64,000 nt of DNA from Agrobacterium tumefaciens. Its GTDB lineage: Bacteria; Pseudomonadota; Alphaproteobacteria; Rhizobiales; Rhizobiaceae. Shown here piece after piece: positions 7,709-15,533 of this stretch (the first letter of the stretch is position 1; the number at the start of each line of letters is the position of its first letter). Below the pieces are notes generated by a model, which made no database searches, had not been told where the DNA came from, and saw only the letters and a list, made by a program, of their open reading frames with translations. The translations under genes and the position numbers were made by a program. The stretch covers positions 1 through 64,000 of the forward strand of contig NZ_CP039889.1 in assembly GCF_005221325.1 (NCBI RefSeq), in the 5' to 3' direction.

Positions 7709-8170
7709 CCAAAAGTTCATTTCCACAGCGACGATCTGCGGGGTTACATCAAGCACGGCCGTATCGATCCCTGGCTCCCGCAATCCCATCAGCAGAACCG
7801 CATGATCATGCAGATCGCCGCCGACGTTGCAGGGCGCTACGCCGAGGCAGGTTATTTCGTCATCCTCGATGGCGTCGTGCGACCGGACTGGCTGCCGGCC
7901 TTCACGGCGCTTGCTCGCACGCTGCATTACATCGTACTGCGAACGACAGTGATGGAGGCGATCGAACGCTGTCAGGCGCGCGGCGGCGACAGCCTCAGCG
8001 ACCCGCTTGTCGTGGCCGATCTTCACTCCCAGTTTGCCGATCTCGGCGCCTATGAGCACCACGCCCTCTCTGTGTCAGGCAAGGACGAACAGGCAGCTCT
8101 GCAATCGGTCATCAATGCGCTGCAATCGGCACGTTTCCGTATTGATGCCACGAGCGATGGCAATCGATAA
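7706..8170 (+). pseudogene. AAA_33/zeta-like P-loop kinase lacking its P-loop
   Basis: The frame encodes KVHFHSDDLRGYIKHGRIDP, then GYFVILDGVVRPDW and LRTTVMEAIERCQARGGD, matching small ATP-dependent kinases of the AAA_33/chloramphenicol-phosphotransferase/zeta-toxin-like group from their substrate-binding region to the lid and C-terminus. The N-terminal Walker A glycine loop (about 25 residues) that should precede GVPKVHFHSDD is missing, and the frame upstream of 7706 gives no kinase sequence. Without the phosphate-binding loop it cannot be active. It meets another headless gene pointing the other way at the same spot. Confidence 0.65.
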
Positions 8171-8192
8171 CAAACACCCAGGTGAAGCACGC

Positions 8193-8254
8193 GTGTCTGT
8201 ACCGACCGTTAATCTCTTCCGTCACGGCGAAACGGCCTGGAACTGCCTTGGCGG
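8193..8254 (+). pseudogene. N-terminal scrap of a histidine phosphatase (phosphoglycerate mutase family)
   Basis: A GTG at 8193 opens a frame encoding VSVPTVNLFRHGETAWN; LFRHGETAWN is the hallmark N-terminal catalytic motif of the histidine phosphatase superfamily. After about 20 codons the similarity stops, no GR-x-D-x-PL continuation follows, and the frame ends at 8339. Only the first 5-10% of a normal gene is left. Confidence 0.55.
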
Positions 8255-8331
8255 TTTCAGCGGCAACGGGGGAAGCGTCCCAGCGGCCGGTTGCCATGCC
8301 AAACAGAAACAGTTTAAGGAATTTGATGTTT

Positions 8332-8395
8332 CCTTATAACTACTGCGCCAGCTGTCGCGATCCCGGTTATAAGGGAAAGATTGGAACCTTATAAC
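8332..8395 (+). promoter_or_regulatory. Three CCTTATAAC repeats upstream of the nucleotidyltransferase gene
   Basis: CCTTATAAC occurs at 8332-8340 and 8387-8395, and its exact reverse complement GTTATAAGG at 8366-8374. The last two form a perfect inverted repeat with a 12-bp spacer about 30 bp before the start at 8426. The layout fits an operator for the downstream gene; the regulator is unknown. Confidence 0.5.
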
Positions 8396-8425
8396 AACAT
8401 AAGTCCGCCGCCAGGATCGCTTGCC

Positions 8426-9539
8426 ATGACACAAATTGACCTCGCATACCGGACAATGTTCGCGGAATTGGCGCAGCGATCGTTCGACGCACAGTTCTCC
8501 ACCGACTTCCCTCATAATGGACGGTTCGTGAACGTCCCCGTGAAAGGCAAGGGATACTGGTACTTCGAGTATCCGACGCCTGATGGCGACAAGCGGCGCT
8601 ATGTAGGGCCGGAAGCAGATGAGGAAATAACCGCGAGAGTACACGCCCACAGGGAAGTCAAAGACGACCTCAGGGAGCGGCGTCGGCTCGTCAACGCACT
8701 GACACGAACGGGCGGCATGGCGTCGCCTGAACGTTTTGCGGGCGAAGTAACCAAAGCTCTCGCTGACGCCGGATTGTTTCGCCTTCGAGCCCTCATCATA
8801 GGCTCGGTTGCGTTCAGCTGCTATTCGGGGCTGCTAGGGGTTCGTCTTCCAAACGCCTCGCTCCAGACGGGCGACGCCGACTACGCCCAGGATTTCGCAA
8901 TCAGCGCGGAAGTCGGGGACATCACCCTGCCACCGATCCTGGACGTCCTGCATACCGTCGATCCGTCCTTCAGGGCAGTGCCGCATCAGGCGGACAAGGT
9001 GCGTGTGGCCGCCTTCGTGAACTCGGGCAACTATCGCGTAGAGTTCCTGACGGGGAACCGCGGGTCGGACGACCATACGGGCAAGCCGTCACCCATGCCT
9101 GCTCTCGGCGGCGCGTCGGCAGAAAACCTTCGCTTCCTGGACTACCTGATCTACGAACCCGTGAGAACAGTGCTGCTGTACAGAGAAGGCGTGAGCGTCA
9201 ATATCCCCGCTCCCGAGCGCTACGCCATTCACAAGTTGATTGTTGCGTCCCGGAGGCGCAACGATGCCCTGGGCAGGGCAAAGCGTGACAAGGATATTCA
9301 ACAGGCATCGCTGCTGTCAGAGGCCCTGGTGGAAACACGGCAAGGATATTTGCTGGCCGACGTCTGGAACGAGGCGTGGGAGCGTGGTCCCGCATGGCAG
9401 GAAGCAATCACTTCAGGCCTTGCCATGATGCCGGATACAATTCAGCGAACATGTCTTCTACGAATTCGAGCACACAAAAATCCGCAAGGTCTGGTCGATC
9501 GTCGACAAGGCCGCAATCGAGCGCCAGCTTGGCCGATAG
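8426..9539 (+). pseudogene. GSU2403-family nucleotidyltransferase-fold protein with a frameshift
   Basis: From ATG 8426 the frame gives MTQIDLAYRTMFAELAQRSF, then LIIGSVAFSCYSGLLG and TGDADYAQD, the GS...DxD core of a nucleotidyltransferase fold, like the rhizobial GSU2403-type proteins often linked to toxin or defence functions. Around 9437 the coherent sequence leaves this frame: after ...GLAMMPD it continues in the +1 frame as QFSEHVFYEFEHTKIRKVW...ERQLGR with a stop at 9537-9539. One extra base between 9434 and 9440 explains the break. Either the gene is inactivated near its C-terminus or the base is a sequencing error. Confidence 0.65.
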
Positions 9540-10035
9540 CATCCTCGGTGACAACAGGGACAGAAAAGAGGCCCTGCACTACGCCCGCTCAGTCGCATCG
9601 CTTGTCGAGAATACCGCCACAAGCTGGAAACGGCATCTGGAAAGCGAACACCGCTCGGAAACATGGCAGCGTGAGAAACGGGATATCGTCGAGGTTCCCG
9701 CTCTCACAAAGCGTAGCGAGGAAATCCTCACGCGCTTCGATGCCCTTTCCTATGAGCAGAGGCCAGAGTTTATCCGCCAGATGATGAACACAAGCGACGG
9801 CCTCCAGGCATTGCAGGAGGTCACAACAATAACGCAAGCCCTGACGAAGCGGTTCGGTACGACAAACCTGCGCAACAGGGATCTGGACAAGCTCCGGATC
9901 ACGGCAGACGCACATGTTTCTGTCGAACGCATCAGGCAGGTGGCCGGACTGGTCGAGCGGGTACACCACGCCGAGCTCGTCCAGAAGCAAAAGCTCACCC
10001 TCGGTTTGACGCAGCGGCTCGGGATGCGAATGTGA
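9451..10035 (+). CDS. Hypothetical helical protein, possibly 5'-truncated
   Basis: 194 aa if started at ATG 9451, but the first 25 codons overlap the out-of-frame end of the preceding gene and are low-complexity. The well-composed part begins around 9526 (LADSILGDNRDRKEALHYAR) and is predicted helical throughout, with a basic C-terminus (LTLGLTQRLGMRM). No clear start codon with a binding site exists near 9526, so this may be the 3' part of a longer gene. I do not recognise the family; a weak impression of the C-terminal part of a conjugation or T4SS-related protein is not strong enough to name. Confidence 0.45.
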   Translation: MSSTNSSTQKSARSGRSSTRPQSSASLADSILGDNRDRKEALHYARSVASLVENTATSWKRHLESEHRSETWQREKRDIVEVPALTKRSEEILTRFDALSYEQRPEFIRQMMNTSDGLQALQEVTTITQALTKRFGTTNLRNRDLDKLRITADAHVSVERIRQVAGLVERVHHAELVQKQKLTLGLTQRLGMRM

Positions 10036-10552
10036 GAACCGTCGCGCCCGCGCGCGTAAAAGCAGGGGCCCACCAGAGAGGGCACACCCTGCCCTCGCCG
10101 TCTGCCAACAGGGGACCACAAACATCGTGGCAACGCAGGCCATTGCCAATATTTCGCGAGCGACGGAACCGTTCGTCCTTTCCCGCATTCATAAATCAGG
10201 TGGACCTTTCCCCCTCCGCCTGTCCCCTCCTTGCAGCCCTGTAAGGTGGCACGACTCGAACCCTCCCCCGCCGGAGGGTTTCTTTTTTGATGGAGTGGCT
10301 ATGGTGACTAAGTGTCAAAATGTTCCGCTAGTTATGTAACGGAAAGCAGTATCTCGAGACTCCGAAAATACAGTTACAAAAGAAATCAGGACCAGCGGAA
10401 CTACCTTCTTTGTAGAACGGCCGAATAATACCTGGATGACGGTGATCCTCGCTACCACCATGGGGCCGCAGAAACCGTTCAACGCGTGGGTCGAAACTTC
10501 CTCGCTCAAAAGGTGACAGCCAGGGCTCTTGCAACGGGAGCCACTTCCCGAT
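10036..10552. other. Gene-free stretch before the RES-Xre operon
   Basis: About 520 bases without a supported gene. It contains a terminator at 10259-10288. The segment 10370-10500 has a protein-like frame (FFVERPNNTWMTVILATTMG) that lacks a start and stops soon after, perhaps a remnant of a lost gene; I cannot identify it. Confidence 0.4.
10259..10288 (+). terminator. Rho-independent terminator
   Basis: AACCCTCC (10259-10266) pairs with GGAGGGTT (10273-10280) around the loop CCCGCC, followed by TTTCTTTTTT overlapping the stem end. It would end plus-strand transcription from the hypothetical gene finishing at 10035. Confidence 0.8.
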
Positions 10553-10613
10553 CGAATATCAGGCCATATGATCTTTACTTTAAGATCATATGGACTATAT
10601 TACGAATATCAGG
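10553..10613 (+). promoter_or_regulatory. Operator of the RES-Xre operon: 12-bp palindrome flanked by direct repeats
   Basis: CCATATGATCTT (10564-10575) and AAGATCATATGG (10582-10593) are perfect inverted repeats around TACTTT. The 11-mer CGAATATCAGG occurs on both sides, at 10553-10563 and 10603-10613, exactly 50 bp apart. The array sits directly in front of the antitoxin start (10622) and is the likely autoregulatory site; the second direct repeat includes part of the ribosome binding site (AGGAGG). Confidence 0.7.
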
Positions 10614-10621
10614 AGGCCACT

Positions 10622-11011
10622 ATGCAAATCGCCGTCAAGCCCCACAAACCCGCGGAACTCAATGCCGTTGCACTCAAGGCTTATGCCAAAGTCGCCGATG
10701 CATGGTCGCTGAGCCTAAGGGAAGCAGCGGGCCTCGCCGACATGTCGGAGAGCACATGGAAGCGTGCGCGCAAACCGGGGTTTACCGGCGAATTGACGAA
10801 AGACCAGTTGCTGCGCCTCAGTGCCGTGATCGGGATCTACAAGTCGCTCGAACTCTACTTCTCTGAGCAACTCTCCAGAAGCTGGTTCACCCGCCCGAAC
10901 ACGGGCCCGCTCTTCAGCGGCGCGCGGCCGGTCGACACCGCCATCGATGGCGGTCTCCCGCAAATTCTGGCGATCCGAACCTATCTCGATGCTCTGCGGG
11001 GCGGCGCATGA
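10622..11011 (+). CDS. Xre/ParS-type antitoxin (RES-Xre system)
   Basis: 129 aa from the ATG at 10622 after AGGAGG. The N-terminal half holds an Xre-like helix-turn-helix (SLREAAGLADMSESTWKRAR), and the C-terminal half the DUF2384/ParS toxin-binding region (GIYKSLELYFSEQL...PNTGPLFSGARP), as in MbcA/Xre antitoxins. It overlaps the RES toxin by four bases (ATGA). Antitoxins of this class bind the promoter as oligomers, consistent with the strong palindrome upstream. Confidence 0.87.
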   Translation: MQIAVKPHKPAELNAVALKAYAKVADAWSLSLREAAGLADMSESTWKRARKPGFTGELTKDQLLRLSAVIGIYKSLELYFSEQLSRSWFTRPNTGPLFSGARPVDTAIDGGLPQILAIRTYLDALRGGA

Positions 11012-11703
11012 GGAAAACCGAACTGTCGGTTCGGGGACTGGTCCGCCTGCTGCCCGCGACCTACCACAAGCCGCCGGCGCTTCGCGGTCTGGTCGACAGC
11101 GACGAGGAACTGGAGGTTCTTGCCGAGATCGAGGGGTTGACCAGCGCCCGGTTGCTCGCCGAGCGCGGCCGCAATCCGCATCTCGATCCGCGAGAGCTCG
11201 CCTGGCGGCGGCGCAACCGTGATCTCAGGATCTACGGCGACACGCACGTCAATGCCGCCTTCACCTATACGCGGACAGGTGGCAACCGCTTCAACTCCGA
11301 AGATCGCGGTGCCTGGTACTGCGCCTGGGACGTGATGGTATCGGTTGCGGAGGTCGCGTGGCACAGGACCCGCGAACTCCGTTTCACCGGATCGTTCCAT
11401 GACAGCGCCCGTTATGTCGAACTGATCTCCGACTTCATCGGAGAATTCGACGACCTGACCGATGAACCCGAACACGCCGCGCTCAACCCGGACCCGGAGG
11501 TTGGCTATCTCGAGGGACAGGAACTGGCCGCCCGGTTGCGAAGAGATGGAAGCCGCGGCCTCATCTATCCCTCCGTCCGTGCGCCCGTCGGAAACTGCCT
11601 GGTTTGTTTCGATCCGGGGGCTGTCCAGAACGTCCGGCCCGGCGCGTCCTGGGATCTGAGCTGGCAAGGCACGCCGGACTATTCGATCGTCGCCATCTCG
11701 TAG
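11008..11703 (+). CDS. RES-domain toxin (NAD+-degrading type)
   Basis: 231 aa. The RES hallmark residues are visible: arginine and asparagine in GGNRFNSEDRGAWYCA (about 90-105), a glutamate in SVAEVAWHRTREL, and the serine-arginine segment GSRGLIYPSVR (about 182-192). RES toxins such as MbcT and Res cleave or phosphorolyse NAD+ and halt growth. The gene is complete and coupled to its antitoxin. A convergent ABC exporter gene follows after 42 bp. Confidence 0.88.
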   Translation: MRKTELSVRGLVRLLPATYHKPPALRGLVDSDEELEVLAEIEGLTSARLLAERGRNPHLDPRELAWRRRNRDLRIYGDTHVNAAFTYTRTGGNRFNSEDRGAWYCAWDVMVSVAEVAWHRTRELRFTGSFHDSARYVELISDFIGEFDDLTDEPEHAALNPDPEVGYLEGQELAARLRRDGSRGLIYPSVRAPVGNCLVCFDPGAVQNVRPGASWDLSWQGTPDYSIVAIS

Positions 11704-11745
11704 CAGCGACGCAGTACAGGTTTCCGCGGGATGGTCGACTGCGGG

Positions 11746-13608
11746 TTACGACGTCACCCACTCACCTTCGGCAATGAACCCACCAATCTGGCGTTTCCAG
11801 AGCCGTGCAAACAGGCCGTCCCGCTCAACCAGTTCGTCCGGTCGCCCCTCTTCGACAATCCTCCCGTGGTCAAGGACGATAATACGATCCATGCTGGCGA
11901 TGGTGGACAAACGGTGGGCAATGGCGATCACCGTCTTGCCCTCCATCACAAGATTGAGCTTCTCCTGAATGGCGGATTCGGACTCGCTGTCGAGTGCCGA
12001 CGTCGCCTCGTCGAGGATCAGGATGGGCGCGTCTTTCAGGAGTACCCGGGCAATGGCAACCCGCTGACGCTGCCCGCCAGAAAGCTTGATGCCGCGGTCT
12101 CCGACAAAAGCCTGATATCCTTTTCGCCCTTCACTGTCGGCAAGATCGGCAATGAAGGCATCGGCCTTCGCCACTTTCGCTACCTGCTCTACCTCCTCCT
12201 GCGTTGCCTCTGGTCGCCCGTAGCGGATATTGTCGCCAACCGACCGGTGCAGCAACGCCACATCCTGGGCAATCACCCCGATATTGCGGCGCAGGCTCAT
12301 CTGTGTGACCTCGCGAATATCCTGACCGTCGATGCGGATGACTCCGCTCTGAATGTCGTAGAAGCGCAGAAGCAGATTGACCAAGGTCGTTTTTCCAGCA
12401 CCCGACAGACCCACAAGGCCGACTTTCTCCCCGGCGCGCACGGTCAACGACAGATTATCGATTACTGGCCTGCCTGACTTGTAGGCAAAGCGGATATGGT
12501 CGAAATCGATGTTCCCATGCGGAACGCGGAGTTCGGCGGCACCGGCACTGTCGGTGATCGTCGGCGGCGTCGTCATGACAGGCATGGCGTCCTTGATCGT
12601 GCCAATCGCCTGAAATATCTGCTGGCCCATCTGCAGGAAGGTGAACGTGTGCCCCGACAAGCGTTGCAGGATATAGACGGCACCGACAAATTCGCCGACC
12701 GTGATGAACCCCTTTACCAGGCCGGAAAACCCCACCGTTAGAATTGCCAGCCACAGCGCCATGTTGAGCGCCACGACGACCAGTTCGGACGCGCGATAGA
12801 CACGCTGTTCCCGATGCTGCGTCTGCACGGCTTTCATCAGGATGCGGCGGATTGCGCCTGCCTCGCTGTCTTCGGCGGCGAATTGCTTGATCATCTGCAT
12901 GTTGCTGTAGAGATCGGTTATCGCCCCCGAGACAAGGCTCTTTTGTTTCGCCGAGCGCCGTGACCGCTCCGTGAAGACGGGAGCCAGTTTGACGGCGAGA
13001 ACCACATTCAGCACGATCCAGACGAGCACCGGCAGCGCCAGCTGCCAGGACAAGGCGGCAAGGAGCGCAAGAGAGCCGATCATTTGCAGAAGGAAACGCG
13101 GTCCTATCTGAAACGCGTTGATGATCTGCTGCTGAACGGCTGACGAGACCTGCGAAAGGCGTGAGGCCACCTGCCCTGCATAAAGCTCATGGAAAAATGC
13201 CAGATCTTGCCGCTCCACGGCCTTGTGGCCCTGCCACTGGATGGCCGCCGGCATGGCGATGCCGAGCGTGTGCGAATTGAGCGTATTGAGAAGAAACGAC
13301 GCCACCGGCATCGCGGGGAAAATCAACAGCCCAAGCACGGTCAGCAGCGGCCATTCACTGCGCAGGAAAGACTGCGCCCCCTGCGCCGTCACACCATCGA
13401 CGATAACAGACAATCCCCAGATGATAGACAGGTTGATGGCTTCCACCGCCATGGATGACAAGGCGAGTGCAATGAGGACGCCGCGAAACATCCCGATGAA
13501 ATGCAAAAGCACAGCCACGGGTCCTTTCGACGGCAGCGGCCGGAAGGGAATATCAAGCGGCTGTATCAGCCTCTCGAAAGGGCGAAAGATCGTATCTGAA
13601 ATCGACAT
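11746..13608 (-). CDS. ABC exporter, fused permease-ATPase (MsbA-like)
   Basis: 620 aa half-transporter. Residues about 25-330 contain six membrane helices of a type I exporter domain; the C-terminal part has Walker A GLSGAGKTT, the signature LSGGQRQRVAIAR and Walker B ILILDEATSALD. It would work as a homodimer exporting a lipid, peptide or drug across the inner membrane; the substrate cannot be read from sequence. Start at 13608 after GAGAGG. It has no outer-membrane or fusion partner nearby and is the longest intact gene in the subtelomeric part. Confidence 0.9.
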   Translation of the reverse strand: MSISDTIFRPFERLIQPLDIPFRPLPSKGPVAVLLHFIGMFRGVLIALALSSMAVEAINLSIIWGLSVIVDGVTAQGAQSFLRSEWPLLTVLGLLIFPAMPVASFLLNTLNSHTLGIAMPAAIQWQGHKAVERQDLAFFHELYAGQVASRLSQVSSAVQQQIINAFQIGPRFLLQMIGSLALLAALSWQLALPVLVWIVLNVVLAVKLAPVFTERSRRSAKQKSLVSGAITDLYSNMQMIKQFAAEDSEAGAIRRILMKAVQTQHREQRVYRASELVVVALNMALWLAILTVGFSGLVKGFITVGEFVGAVYILQRLSGHTFTFLQMGQQIFQAIGTIKDAMPVMTTPPTITDSAGAAELRVPHGNIDFDHIRFAYKSGRPVIDNLSLTVRAGEKVGLVGLSGAGKTTLVNLLLRFYDIQSGVIRIDGQDIREVTQMSLRRNIGVIAQDVALLHRSVGDNIRYGRPEATQEEVEQVAKVAKADAFIADLADSEGRKGYQAFVGDRGIKLSGGQRQRVAIARVLLKDAPILILDEATSALDSESESAIQEKLNLVMEGKTVIAIAHRLSTIASMDRIIVLDHGRIVEEGRPDELVERDGLFARLWKRQIGGFIAEGEWVTS

Positions 13609-13859
13609 GGGCCTCTCGGATCGCAGTTTGGCATCGATGGGGAGGAATCAGCTACGCGCCCGGCATGGAACCATGCATGGCGTCCAATCTCAATTACCGG
13701 ATGTGTTTTTGCAGCCAGAGGATCGTTATTCAGGCTCGGCGAGGGTTGCGCTTGAAATGTTGTCCGCCCGGCGAAAACTGTTCCGCGAGTGTAGTTACAA
13801 TCGTGCGATTGCCCCCTGACCGGTTAGTATGGCGGCATCCATCTCGGGATCCGCATCGG

Positions 13860-14165
13860 CTATGCCAATTCTATACGCCCTGTATTCCCACGATTGCGAA
13901 GCTGGTTAAACGGAATAACGGCGATACGACCGTCGAAAGTGCCAACGGCCAAAGAATCGTCAGCCGCATCCATGCAGTAAATAACCGTTGGAAGACCTTC
14001 GATCGTCACCTGCCCGGTAGTCACCACCGCCCCATCCGCTGCGTTCAGCGTGGAGAGTGTACCGTCCAGAAACGCCACAAGGATCAACCCTTCTTTTCGA
14101 GCATGCACGATGGCGCTCGCGCTGGCATTGATGGCAAAGCGCCAAATCTCCCGGCCCGCATCGGC
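13860..14165 (-). pseudogene. C-terminal fragment of a beta-propeller (WD40/PQQ-like) protein
   Basis: About 100 residues in one frame to the stop at 13860: EIWRFAINASASAIVHARKE, then LVAFLDGTLSTLNAADGAVV and LAVGTFDGRIAVIPFNQL. The repeated pattern of hydrophobic strand, DG turn and hydrophobic strand is that of propeller blades. Upstream of about 14165 the frame is open but turns into the antisense of the PIN-domain fragment, so the N-terminal part of the protein is lost. Confidence 0.5.
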
Positions 14166-14199
14166 ATGTCTGAACGATCTGGAATGGAGGCCGCCACCT

Positions 14200-14448
14200 A
14201 TGGCATCGTCGTTCGTGATCGGTCTGCGGAATATAAAACCGGGCCGCATCCTGTCGTTCGACGAGAAGGCAGCGCTCATCTGGGGCGAGTTGATGGCACA
14301 AGGAAAGGCGTCGGGCCGTCCAAGAAGTGCACTGGACACGATTGTCGCGGCCATTGCCCAGTCCAACGGTTGTATTGTTGTGACCGACAATGAGCGAGAT
14401 TTTCACGGAGTCGAAATCATCAATCCCCTCCGGCAAACCGCGATCTGA
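14200..14448 (+). pseudogene. VapC/FitB-type PIN toxin lacking its N-terminal half
   Basis: The frame to the TGA at 14448 encodes GRILSFDEKAALIWGELMAQ, GRPRSALDTIVAAIAQSNGC and VVTDNERDFHGVEIINPL, the C-terminal half of a FitB/VapC PIN-domain nuclease, including the ALD and TDNERDF acidic residues. The N-terminal half with the first catalytic aspartate (LLDTNVVSE-like) is missing and no VapB/FitA antitoxin precedes it. It abuts a headless propeller gene in the opposite orientation. Confidence 0.65.
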
Positions 14449-14517
14449 ACCGGCTGGAAGTTTACTGCTCTTGAACAAATTCCCCTGAGACGCACGGAGC
14501 CATCATGATGCGGCCCC

Positions 14518-15423
14518 TCACCCCACGCCATCCTCCCAATAAGGCGGGTCGCCGAACGACGCTTTCAAGTGAGCCGCAAGTGCGCGCAATTTTGCCGAAG
14601 GGCGGCGGCCCTCGGGGTGCGCAAGAAAGACGAATTCCGCGTCCGGCCGAACGCCGACATCGACGATGCTGAGCTTCCCATCGCGAATATCCGGTCCTGC
14701 GATGAAAAGCGGAAGGAGTGCAATACCAAGACCGGCGATTGCCGCATCTCGCAGCATGTCACCGTTGTTCACTCTGAATCCAATGCGTGCACGAACGATT
14801 TCAATGCCTCCAGGCGTAAGGAAACGCCAATCCGCAACACCTCGGTTCGTGTAGAACAAACCCCTATGGGCGGCGAGTTCCGTAGTTGTTGCAGGCGTCC
14901 CGTTGACCGCCAGATAGGCTTCGGAGGCCACCAAGACACGGCGGCTTGGCGCCAGACGCCAGACCATCAGTCTCGAATCGTCAATCGCCCCATGGCGCAC
15001 GACACCATCGTAAACGTCTGATGCAATATCGACGCGCCGATCGTCGAGTTCGAGCGACATCTCGATATCGGGATTGGCAGCCAGGAACGGATACAAAGCC
15101 GGTCCCAAGTGCATCCGGCCGAAGGTGACAGGCGCAGCGATGCGGATTGGACCGCCCAGCGTTCCACGCCGCTCGGACAAGTCCGCCGCTGCCTCAGAGA
15201 CCTCTCGCAGGATTCGCTTGGCGCGTTCGAGAAAGGCAGCGCCATCCTCCGTCACCGAAACGCGACGTGTCGTGCGGTGGAGGAGAGTAGCGCCGAGGCT
15301 GCGCTCCAATTCCGCCAGTCGTTCACTCACGACCGATTTTGACAGTCTGAGCGTGCGTGCCGCCCCGCTGATCGAGCCCTCTTCGGCGACAGCCACGAAA
15401 CTCGCAATGCCATCCAGTTTCAT
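14518..15423 (-). CDS. LysR-family transcriptional regulator
   Basis: 301 aa from the ATG at 15423. The N-terminal winged helix (MKLDGIASFVAVAEEGSISG, AARTLRLSKSVVSERLAELE) and the C-terminal substrate-binding domain are intact. It diverges from the SDR gene at 15534, the classical LysR arrangement, so it probably controls that gene; a dyad TTCGCACTTACGAA lies between them. The effector is unknown. Confidence 0.9.
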   Translation of the reverse strand: MKLDGIASFVAVAEEGSISGAARTLRLSKSVVSERLAELERSLGATLLHRTTRRVSVTEDGAAFLERAKRILREVSEAAADLSERRGTLGGPIRIAAPVTFGRMHLGPALYPFLAANPDIEMSLELDDRRVDIASDVYDGVVRHGAIDDSRLMVWRLAPSRRVLVASEAYLAVNGTPATTTELAAHRGLFYTNRGVADWRFLTPGGIEIVRARIGFRVNNGDMLRDAAIAGLGIALLPLFIAGPDIRDGKLSIVDVGVRPDAEFVFLAHPEGRRPSAKLRALAAHLKASFGDPPYWEDGVG

Positions 15424-15490
15424 TGTTCGGCCTTTCCGAAAAGTACGTCCGCCATTGATACAGTAGTACGAACAGCAAGCTTGCGCCACA

Positions 15491-15504
15491 TTCGCACTTA
15501 CGAA
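15491..15504 (+). promoter_or_regulatory. Candidate LysR-binding dyad
   Basis: TTCG-N6-CGAA (15491-15504) lies between the divergent LysR and SDR genes, 30 bp before the SDR start. Its shape agrees with the T-N11-A LysR box. A related half-site, TACGAA, occurs about 30 bp away near 15467. Confidence 0.5.
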
Positions 15505-15533
15505 AACTCACACAATGAGAAGGAATTCGGATC

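Noticed and set aside
10241..10290. tRNA-like string CGACTCGAACCC next to the terminator
   Set aside because: The reverse complement resembles a T-loop, but the flanking bases do not form a T-stem or acceptor stem. The hairpin plus T-run explains the sequence better.
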